A stretch of 46,808 nt of DNA from Bondarzewia mesenterica. Its lineage: Eukaryota > Basidiomycota > Agaricomycetes > Russulales > Bondarzewiaceae. The position numbers and the translations under genes were made by a program. Every line of letters begins with the position of its first letter. The first letter of the stretch is position 1. Below the pieces are notes generated by a model. It saw only the letters and a program-made list of their open reading frames with translations, searched no databases and was not told the DNA's origin. Positions 1-9,435 of this stretch are shown piece by piece. Location: the NCBI GenBank assembly GCA_004802705.1, contig SGPL01000246.1, forward strand, positions 1-46,808, in the 5' to 3' direction.

Positions 1-783
1 CCCCCGCTATCCCGAGCGACGCGCTCGCGCGTGTGGTGCGGCTGTCGATGGTGGGCGCCTCGACATCGGAGGACTCAGAAATGAGCGAGGCTGACGAGAA
101 AGCGATCGTCGAGCTTGAGGCGAGGATGACGCGTCCCCGTGACGGTTACGAAGAGGATGCACAGGAGCTTCACGGTCCCTGGGCCCGGCCTGAGCGCTAC
201 GGCTGCGACGGTGAAGCCCAGGGTGGGTCTGGACTCGCCTGCGCTGTATGAGGAGGATGTCGTCGAGGTCCCAGCCGAGTATGAAGTGGGGACGAAAGAG
301 AATGAGGGCTCCTCGTCGGCGCATTCGGACGTGACCGTCAATGCGGGGCTTGGGATCGCTTTTTTGGAGGACGAGGTGAAGCATTCGCCGCTGACCGCGG
401 AAGGGTCGGGCGAGATGGATACTTTGAAGGTCCCCGGTGCGTCCACGGTTGTCTTGGAGGAGTTGATTGCGGGCGAGGAGTTCGATGCAAGGCGTGAGAA
501 GGACGAACGTCGGGCATCGCGAGCGTTGAGGAGGATCTCGACCACCGCGACGGTGGGCGAGGACGGGTCCAGGCCGGTTTCGAGCGCGGTCACGGAGGTA
601 GAGGATGTGGAAGATATCGAGGCGCAGATGGCGCACGCGCATAATTTGTCGTGGGGACTGACGCCGTCGATTGATCAGGTGATCGAGGGAGAGAAGCGGA
701 GGAAAAAGGGGATGGAGGAGATGCTGGGTCGCTTGAGGGCCTTCGCCAGCAGTGACAAGATTACAGGCGAAGCGAACCATTAA
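1..783 (+). CDS. C-terminal part of an unrecognised acidic hypothetical protein (5' truncated, one frame break)
   Basis: This is the 3' end of a gene that begins left of the window. Two open frames together look coding. The frame starting at base 3 runs from the edge to about 135-190 and is rich in Glu, Asp and Ser. The frame starting at base 139 then runs to the TAA at 781-783 and ends in DKITGEANH. No phase-compatible GT..AG intron of normal size joins them. Dropping one C from the C4 run at 135-138 fuses the frames cleanly, so a single-base insertion is the simplest explanation. The protein is hydrophilic and acidic with a basic, probably helical end (GEKRRKKGMEEMLGRL). I see no known domain and assign no function. 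The antisense frame is also open here, but it is GC-rich shadow coding. Confidence 0.55.
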
Positions 784-1779
784 ACTCAACGCTCACCGAT
801 CACCTCTCGTTATGTCGAACGTCGCAACGTCTTTGGTTTGGTTTTTTATTTTTTTATTTCTTGATTTTCCTTGATCGGACAGTCCACCTCTGGCACTGCC
901 ATTCGCTCACTCGTTCTGCTATGTTTTTCCTCATTATGATTCTCTCGGATTTCTTTCATTGGCATTTCCCCCACTCCCCCGCCCTCCATTGGCCCGAAAA
1001 CTCACGATTTGCCAAATCCAAAATGGTTCAACGTGTTTCATGTTTCTTCTGTCCTCGTTGTCACCGTCATATCACTCGTTCACGATTCTACACTGTAAGG
1101 TTATCTACGTCACTCTCATTGCATTTGTGTGTTCTCTTTCTGTTGTCGCACACTGTACACCATCATCAAACCCGTGTCGATACTTTCTTTCCCTTTCTTA
1201 CTTCGATTGGATACATTCGCCCGCGCGACCCCTCACATTCTTTCTGTGTCTTCGAATTTCAGCGGCTTATTTGACTATCAGCATTAAACTCGATCAGAAC
1301 TTTGGAAATGGTTCGGCGTGCTGCGGGTCCGAAAATACTGTTGTGATCGACATTGCTTAGTTACAGGTAGGGCAAAATGTCTGAATTACCAGGCAAGTAT
1401 CGGTACCGAAAGAAGGATTGAAAAAAAGGTGGGGTGCAGATCTAAGGAGGGAGCGTAGAGCTGCGTAGAGCAAGGTAGAGCAGGACTTCGATCTGCTGAA
1501 ACTTTGTGGAGGAAGGCAATAGAAGCCGCTGATCAAGGAAAGATTGATGCCCGGCGCATAGGCTCCAAATTGTTCGAAGTCATACACAATGGTAAGTAGT
1601 AAAGATGAGTAAAGATGACGGACTGAAACTCGGAGATATGTACGGACCCGGGACGAAGTGGCAACGCTGCTGGTCAAGTTCTCTAGCGTCGCTCTCCATG
1701 AAGTCTAGGCGATCGGGTGTGATAGAAACCGATCGTCCTAAAAAAAGGTGGGTAAGTATCTGTAAGTATCAACTGCCAG
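784..1779. other. Intergenic region between convergent genes, no supported gene
   Basis: This holds the 3' flank of the left-edge gene and the 3' flank of the ULD-domain gene. Open frames here (for example 861-1274 and 959-1360 on +, 1357-1677 on -) are T/C-rich, start with weak contexts and match nothing I recognise. The right half carries small direct duplications: two copies of agtaaagatg near 1593-1612 and two of gtaagtatc near 1753-1770. Confidence 0.5.
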
Positions 1780-3420
1780 TTACGAGGTGCCGGTTGGTTC
1801 AGTAAGAGATTGGATGTTGGAAGCAGATACTTTGTGGATAACTTTACTGTGATCCAGAAGGATGTTATATAGCACCGACCTTTCACCCTTGAGCACGTAA
1901 TTCAGGACGATCAAGGATATTAGAAATTTGGATCAAGTGATAGTTGGGATTTTCATACTCACCTGAATTCGACGGGTGACCATAACGATGGTACCTTGCG
2001 AAGAGGAGTCTATCAGGGAGACGCGTTCACCCACCTGACGTGCGAAAATGAGTACATGAGTAGTTTCAACAGCATCGCTGACTGAGGGCACCATACCGCA
2101 AAATTCAGTTGGGCAGCCTGAGGTAAATTATCATCGGCGGCGTTCTGGCCACTGATTGAAACGACGCGGATGCTCCGAAGAAAGCTCAACTCGCTCTCTG
2201 GACCGCTGTTTGAGCCTGGAGATGTGATCTGCTCTGAACAATCGAGGCGCGCTGATTGAGGGCCGATTGGTTGTTGTGTGGCTGTTGTCATCCAGATATC
2301 ATATCCCGTAAAGGTCGTCTGACAGAATGTGCTTTCGATAGGAGGATAAACTTTTACGATTAAGTAGTCACAGTATAGACAGCGTAACGTACCAGTGAGT
2401 GGCGGTGAAATTGATCGCATGAGGCTGCGCGTTTCTACAGCTCGGACATCGTTGACCGTCGAAGTCAGCCTCCGAAGACCGAAGTACAGCGCTCATGTCG
2501 ATGGCGGAACCAGGCGTGACATAATGATTCCATGCCTCTGAATGAATTATCGTGTTGGTTGGAGGGAAAGTGACAACATAGTCTCCGTGCTGAATATATC
2601 GCCTGCCGGCTCTGGACTTGAAATAAAGCTTCATAAGTCCGTCGAATAGCTATATACATTCATCTCAGCTGAACCTCACGAAGATTGATATGGGTAAGAT
2701 CTCTGCTTACCTCCCAGGTGGAACAAAGTTCTATCGGAATACGAATTCTCGCTCCGAGCATGTCTGTCAGCAGGATGGGACGACTGTCAGGGCTATGTCC
2801 GCCCTCCCAGATATATCCCAGTGATTGGGGAAGCTCTTGCATCTGCCGGGAAATCTCCAAGAGGGTAAGCTGCTGAGTGTGATTGATTTCCTCAATGCGG
2901 TTGAGTGCAGCCCTGAATTAAAATGCGAGTAATGCATTTAGAAGAAACATACAACTTGCTAGGGCGCCACTAACCAGTGAGAGAGTGACAGCAAAGTGTT
3001 GAGTCGTTCGATCCACTCCGTGAGCGTCCGTTGCATTCCAACCAGCTCCTCCTTCTTGAACAGCGCCCAACCGACCTTGCGCCAAGAGTCACGCATCATA
3101 CTTCCTGATCCACCCTTCCTCAGACTCTCCTGATACCCAGAGACTTTAGCATAGACATCGCTCAACAAAATGCGACTCCTTCTTAGCACATGTCGAATGG
3201 CATTCTCAACCGAAATGGGTAGTCGATCGGTTCTTCTGGTGGATAAGACCTCTTGTACGCTGTCGATGGTTCGGGTGAATGAGTCCAACTCTAATAACAA
3301 GGCCTGGTATTCTGTCGAAGACCTAGTGCTGTCTACCAGAGCCTTTCGCACACGTTCAACCAGCTCGAGGGTGGCAAGAATGTCGCCAAAAGATCCGAAG
3401 GCGAATGCGAGGAGAGGCAT
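1780..3420 (-). CDS. Fungal ubiquitin-like (ULD) domain protein with N-terminal helical domain and four-Cys knuckle
   Basis: Six exons join in phase: 3420-2975, 2912-2711, 2649-2393, 2331-2097, 2034-1963 and 1887-1780, giving about 439 residues. The start opens MPLLAFAFGSFGDILATLE, the usual beginning of a common basidiomycete family whose N-terminal helical region resembles the fungal STAND/NACHT-associated N-terminal domain. From about residue 196 (LLTDMLGARIRIPIELCSTW) to 270 (PGSAIDMSAVL) lies the ubiquitin-like fold of that family. It is followed by CPSC (284-287) and CTFC (302-305), spaced like a zinc knuckle; the second pair is created across the exon 3-4 junction. The last two exons (VGERVSLIDSSSQ and GERSVLYNILLDH) are less certain. 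The family role is unknown, and signalling or adaptor function is only inference. Exons 1-3 are well supported; the 3' end is moderate. Confidence 0.72.
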
Positions 3421-4005
3421 AGTAGCCGCTAGGTAGTACTTGGGGTTGAGAAAGACTGCCGATACTTCTGATACTTACATACTAAGCATAGTTTGATGCG
3501 GTTTGACAGCGTGACTGCACATGGGACGCGCAGGAACTGCAAGAACAGGAAGAATACGGACGATATATGCATGTTTGACAACCATGATGCATGAAGAGGC
3601 GACGTATTGGCGACGGTGATAAGGAGGTCGGGAGGAGCACTACATAACGCATCGTGCAGTACTCCTTCAAAACTCCTCTTTATGTCGATGACTGCCTGTA
3701 GCGATGCATAGAGCTGAATTCCATGAAACGCTCACCAATCTAATTCAATCTCAAACATTTGAGTCCGAGTCGATTTGCGTACTTGAGCAAGTCGATCGAT
3801 GTTTGCGCAATGCGCAACGCCGCTGAATGATCAATGTCACTACAAGGCACGCTTCATAATGCTTCAACAGCAATACGACTGCCATACTACATGTAAAAGT
3901 GTAGCACCAGTGACAGGCAATAAAGCCATAAGTTGCTGTAGGTGGAATTCGGGATCAGATCATTCGAACAGGAAAAATGAATAGGGCAAGAAAGGAAAAA
4001 ATATT
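3421..4005. other. Upstream region of the ULD-domain gene, no supported gene
   Basis: About 585 bp between the ULD gene start and the 3' end of the tRNA-Leu gene, both on the minus strand. The short frames at 3482-3670 and 3799-3984 have no recognisable content. The A6 run at 3996-4001 reads as T6 on the minus strand, just downstream of the tRNA, and is the likely RNA polymerase III terminator. Confidence 0.5.
3996..4001 (-). terminator. Pol III oligo-T terminator of tRNA-Leu
   Basis: Six consecutive T on the minus strand, starting 4 nt past the mature tRNA 3' end. This is a standard RNA polymerase III stop. Confidence 0.7.
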
Positions 4006-4084
4006 GACGAAAGTGGGATTCGAACCCACGCCCTTTCGGACCAGATCCTTAGTCTGGCGCCTTAGACCGCTCGGCCATCTCGCC
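4006..4084 (-). tRNA. tRNA-Leu, anticodon AAG
   Basis: On the minus strand a cloverleaf folds directly: acceptor arm GGCGAGA paired with TTTCGTC (two G-U pairs), a D-arm with GAGCGGTCTAAGGC, an anticodon stem CCAGA/TCTGG around the loop CTAAGGA (anticodon AAG, reading CUU), a long variable arm typical of class II tRNAs, and a T-arm with GGTTCGAATCC, which is also a perfect B box. No intron is visible. A T6 run follows at once on the transcribed strand and serves as terminator. It is transcribed away from the SCC3 gene, whose ATG lies 138 bp to the right. Confidence 0.95.
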
Positions 4085-4221
4085 TTCCAAATCAACAAAA
4101 ATTGCCTTATAAATTGTGTTATCTTTTGACAAAGCAGTCACGTTTTGTCACCGTGTCGCGTGTCCACGCGCGCTCGTAAACGCGCTTTCAAACTGAATCG
4201 CGACGCGTTTGCCTATCTACA

Positions 4222-7200
4222 ATGTCTGAATTGGAATCGTCCCCTGGTCCTCGACGATCTCAACGAGAGAGGAAACAGGCTAAGCCATTTATTTCTGGTA
4301 TATTTTCGATTGAACATGTTTTGAAACCGTGCTAATCCGTGTCCAGGCTCTTCACAGAAGAGGAAACACCATGAGGTCGATACCGATGACGATCATCAGG
4401 AGAGACTCTCAGAGGTAGACGAGCCTGACGAAGCTGTGGAAGAAGAGGGGGAAGAGTATACCACCCCGAGAGCTAAGCCAAAGGCAGCCCCAGTGCCAGG
4501 AAGAGGAAGAGGAAGGCCCAAAGGAGTATCTTCAACAAAACGAGTGCGTGCACCAAAGACCACTGCCGCGAAGGGATCATCTGGCGTGTCACGGAGAGGA
4601 CCGAAGGTGCAGGCCTTTCGAGACGTGTTTGATGCAGACAAGGTCGCGAGGGACACAAAAATTACCGGCGATAATGCTCTGTTCAGTGCGTGTTGAACAC
4701 ATCGTGGCATTCCGATACCTTGAACTTTGAATTGCAGATGCTATCATGAACCCGTCGGCGGCCCTGCAATCTACTATAGAAGATCTCCTGGAATCATTAT
4801 CTGAGACTCCGGGGCCAGCCCTAGCAGAACTCGTGAATTGTATTTTGCGGTCCTGTGGGTGCAATGATACTGTGAATGCTGATGAAGCTGTCGACTATGA
4901 CGGCGTCGTTGATGCTCTTGACAACTTCACAGAAGCGCTCAAGCAGGTGTGTACTCAATTGCATCTCAAATATCGCGACAGCGCCGCGCTCATGATATTT
5001 CACTGCAGGATGATTCCCCCGTATATCCTTTAACGTCCAAGTTGCCGATCTTCAAGAAATTTCGGAAGTCACTTTCCGAGTTTCTTGATCGGCTGATCAC
5101 TGCCTCAGCCGACCTTCGTCTTTTATATACTTCTGACCTAATGTCTACCCTGTTAACGTGGGTAACTGCGATGTCGTCTTCACAACTTCGAAGTTTCCGG
5201 CATACAGCCACCGTTGTCGCCTTGGAGGTGGAAACAGCACTCTGTGACGTCGCCGCCTCGGTCGAAAAGGAAGCAGAGGTTGTCAGCAGGCAGCGAGAAG
5301 GTGAGCGAAAGCGTAAAGCTGGTAACAAGGGAAAGGCCAGCAATGAACGGGAGAAGGATCTTGAGGGGAAGGCCAACGAGATCAGAGATAGGAAATCCAA
5401 ACTAAGGGAATATCTCAAAGAGTTCGTTGACGGGTGAGTGAGTTGAGGTCAAATTTCTCAATGTGGCACTCAACAGCATTATCGCCAGTGTCTTTGTACA
5501 CCGGTATCGGGATCTCGACCCCTCCATCCGTGCAGAATGTGTGCATGCAATTGGTCTTTGGTTCAAGAAGTATCCGAGCTATTTCTTGGATGGTTCCTAT
5601 CTGCGTTACGTCGGTTGGGTGCTTTCAGATGCGAATACACAAGTACGACTTGAAGCTGTCAAGTCACTATCTGGAGTATACCAGAAAGCCGACTACATTG
5701 GCTCTCTACATCACTTCACTGATCGTTTCAAGCCACGCTTGGTGGAGATGGCGACGGGCGATACCGAGTTGGCCGTGCGAGTTGCTGTCATCCAGGTTCT
5801 GGAAGCGATCGACGGACATGGACTATTGGAGGATGAGCAGCGCGACACTCTTTGTCTACTTGTCTTCGATGAGGAAAACAAGGTCCGTCGCGCAGTCAAT
5901 GGGTTTGTTCGGGGTGTGTGGGAGGAGACTGTAGAGGAGAGATTGGTAGGGAAAAAACCGAACGCGGAGGAAAAGCAACGTGCGGGAGTTAAAGCACTCG
6001 GGATGCTACTGGTAAGGTTAGGGAAAGCGTTGGACAAAGCCGATGCCACTGGCGATGACGACCATGATGCCTCAGAAGTTGCTGAGAGTAGCACTGGGCC
6101 TAGGAAGGTAAAGGAAGTTGCTGCCCTTGTGGCTGTGGAGCAGAGAGGTCGTACCGCATTGGCCGTAGAGGCACTTTGGGATGAGGTCAAGCCCGTCCGT
6201 GACTGGGAGGCTTTGCTGGACGTTTTGCTCCTGGATCATTCGGCTTTTGGTGAAGAGGAGGCTCAGGCACCACGGGGACGAAGAGCAAAGGATAAGCAAG
6301 TCAATGGAGATGCCAGTGTTGATGATATTTGGAGATTGGAAGAGGTTGAGGAAGCTGTTTTGCTTGAAGTCCTGGTCGCTGCTCTTCGCAAGGCCAAAAT
6401 CGATGCTACAAATAATAAGAAGGTCAGTCCGTATATGCATCTACGCATCCTGGACTCACACACCGTTTGCTTGACGATCAGGGAGCGGAGGAGACAGTAT
6501 CTGCCGATATAACCCGTGCCCTGATTAAGGGCCTGCCACGATTATTTGCAAAACATCAGACGGACGAAACACGGATTGTTGAAGTCTTTCAGATACCCCA
6601 ACTGATGGACCTCGACCTGTACCTTGAGATGCGAATGATTAATGTAGGAATTCTTCGTCTTATTTTCCTCTTTATGCTCAGACTCTGCTTTTCACCAGGC
6701 GTATGCAAATCTATGGGACGATGTCATCAAGCAATTTACTTCCCACTCTGCACCAGCCGTCCTATCCCAAGCCGTTGCTACCATTCGACATCTCATGGAT
6801 GCCACTAGTCTTTCAAATACAAATAGCACGAAGATTCTCGAATTAGAAGACGAGTTGGCCCAATCGCTGCGGGACACAGTCGCAGGCAGAGATGAGCTCG
6901 AAATAGCCTCTTTTACAGAGGATGAAGTCCTGCTTTTGGGTGTTATATGTGCCCGTCTGACTGCTCTAGCCGGCACACGCGATCTAACGTCGTGGATGGA
7001 AGAGGACGAAGGCGGAAAGCAAAGTAGTGCTTGGGACATCGTGAGCGCACTAGTTGAGCGGGGAAAGTTAGGATACAAGGAAGAAGAAATGGTGGGATTA
7101 TTCCAGTGTCTTCCTTTATCTTCTATCCGAAAATTTGTCTAAATTGTATCCTGCAGATGATTGATCAAGGGATCAATTTACTGACCCTCCATGTGATTTG

Positions 7201-9145
7201 GAAGGCGAGACGTCTTCCATCAGACCCACATCCCTCACCAGAGGAATTGCGCTTCCGAGAATCATTCCGTGAACAACGCGAGTCCTTGCTCGAGAAACTC
7301 GTCGAATATGCCGTAGGATCTCAGTCCAATACAGCCGACGGTGTACGGCGAGCAGTGCGTCCCTCTGTCATTAATTGATTCCTCATCTCAAATGAATCTT
7401 AACAATCTGCGCAGGCCTTCCAAAGTCTCATGAATCTACATATCTTGTTTTGCCCCGCTCCAGCCGAAGAAACGCCGCCATCTCCATCCTCCACTGCGAT
7501 GTTATCATTAACTCTTGATGACGAAGTCCAGTATCGCTGCGCAGGCTTCATCCAAGCTCAGATCGAGCAATACGCAGATGAGTTTGGAGAAGACGGTGGT
7601 GCAAAAAAGAATGCCGATGAAAATGAGGATAGCGATTCCAGCGAAGATGAAGGCAAGGAGCAACCCAAAAGGAAGGGGAAGTCAAAGAAGTCAAAGAAGG
7701 CTGGCCGCGCGAAGTATCAATGTATGTGTTCTCCCTCACATATTCTTGGCCATGCTGACATTGTGTACTTTCAGCGACACGCCCAAGTTCGCGCTCCCGA
7801 CTGGAGAAGGAATATGCTTTCATTGGTGTTGTATCAACATTTTTGCGAGCAATTCGTGTGGGAGCCATTCACGTCCGCCATAGCGCCGTCCTGCTCGTTC
7901 ATTATGCGCGATTAGGGCCAGCGTTTGACCTATGTTGCAAGATTATAGTCGACGTCCTGCGGGAAGAGGGCATGTTTAACAATCATGGAGACGTTGTAGT
8001 TGCTGTCGTGACTCGGGCTCTGCAGGAGGTTCGTGTTATGTTTGGCTCCGTCATTCCCGACAGCATATTAACGCGTAGATAGTCATTCACCCTCTTACTC
8101 GAAGGCGTCGTTTCAAGCGAGACACTATGTGTGTCCCTTGGAAAATTGCTAGCTTCGTGTCTCATGATCCGCGGAGCCCAACTGGCTATTGTTCGCCGGC
8201 TTGATAGTCAATACGTGGTCGAGATCCATATCACCCTGTTGTCCTGGCTGGCAAAACGCCTTGCTATGTATGAAAGCAACAAGAANAAAAAGGGTCGCAC
8301 TACGGCTGTCTTGTTCTTCAAGGTTNTGCAACCTCTTCTGGCTCCGATTGACAATCGGGATGCGTTGAGAATGTGAGTCATNGGAGAAGTCNTACTGTGA
8401 TGTCGTTGACTTTTCCACAGCAAAGCGCATATGGACCAAGTGCTTGCTCAAGCCAAGGTCGATATTTCTGCAACTTCGCNAGCATGGGAACCCCAGCGCG
8501 CATACGAGAAGCGGCTGAATTCCGCNATGTCAAAGACCAAAGGTGGATANNTTCAGATGTGTCTCACTTCGCCTGCTGATATGATACAAAGCGTCCGGAA
8601 AGGGTCGCAAGGCCCAAGCGAAGTCCAAAGAAATGGTCACCAGCGACGAGGAGCAAGATGGAGATTTGAGCGATGGAGCTGATGGGCTGACTGATGAAGC
8701 GCCACACTCTCGACCGCAACCTCAACCTACGTATCNAGCCAGTGAAGATGAGGACACCTTGCCAGATGATGCACAACAGGAGAGTGGCGGTGAACTGAGT
8801 CAGGAGGTGGACGCANCGACTGATAACGAAGAACTACCAACAACCCCTTCGAAAGCGCAACCCAACCGTCACCAAGCGACTTACGGTGACAGTTCCNCCA
8901 CCAGGCGCTCTACTGTCTTNCACGAGCAGGACGGAGGCGATGNATTCGNTACGCCCAAAGTGTCCCGTAAGCGGGCAAGNTCAGATGATAGCGATGGAGG
9001 ACCTGGCCAGGAGCNAGAGAACGGATTGTCTAGTCGAGAGCCCAGTCAACCTCCAAACCAGCCCACAGCATCTCCCAATCAACCGCCTACTCCAGCCAGC
9101 TCAATTGGCGAAATACGCATTCGAAGGAAGAGGGCCCGTCATTGA
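4222..9145 (+). CDS. SCC3: Cohesin subunit SCC3 / STAG (stromalin)
   Basis: Thirteen exons join in frame to about 1,424 residues: 4222-4297, 4347-4685, 4738-4946, 5009-5433, 5477-6422, 6482-6643, 6699-7091, 7157-7354, 7415-7721, 7775-8028, 8083-8372, 8421-8542 and 8592-9145. The SCC3/SA subunit binds the kleisin of the cohesin ring and is needed for sister-chromatid cohesion and loading on chromatin; it acts in the nucleus. The STAG domain is clear in exon 4 (FRKSLSEFLDRL, AMSSSQLRSFRHTATVVALE). It is followed by the stromalin conservative domain in exon 5 (FVHRYRDLDPSIRAECV, YLRYVGWVLSDANTQVR) and helical HEAT-like sequence to about residue 1,200. The N-terminus has an AT-hook-like GRGRGRPKG (about residue 75). 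The tail is acidic, then basic (RIRRKRARH). Several Ns fall in exons 11-13. Identity is very secure; donor GTGGAT of intron 12 is the weakest splice site. Confidence 0.95.
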
Positions 9146-9435
9146 TATATATTGATGCGAACATTGTTCAACTCTGTGGCTNTNTCCTATTTTTGATGGA
9201 ATTTGTACACCCTTCGATCTGCTTTTGTGCATGAATGTATGCCTGCTAATAACGTTATTATTGTATTGACACATGACACAGTATCAAAGGGGATATATTC
9301 ATGATGTGTGTAAAGACATTGACTGAGCAAGATTGCAAGATGGCCATAAAGGAGTGGACTGAATTGTGATGGAGCGGATATACATAAATAGCGAAAAAAA
9401 TAAAAATAAAAATGTCCTCTCCCAGAAGACTAGCG
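9146..9435. other. Short convergent intergenic region
   Basis: 3' flanks of SCC3 (+) and the Uds1-domain gene (-). A/T-rich, with runs such as the one near 9395-9412 that could serve 3'-end formation on either strand. No gene seen. Confidence 0.5.

Noticed and set aside
7..789. 260-codon minus-strand frame opposite the left-edge gene
   Set aside because: Arg/Pro-rich shadow of a GC-rich coding strand; no family resemblance, while the plus strand has coherent acidic coding sequence.
861..1360. Two overlapping plus-strand frames of 133-137 codons
   Set aside because: Pyrimidine-rich 3' flank of the left-edge gene; Ser/Phe/His-rich translation without any motif.
1357..1677. Minus-strand frame as a further exon of the ULD gene
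   Set aside because: No phase-compatible junction with the preceding exon, which has its own in-frame TAA at 1780-1782.
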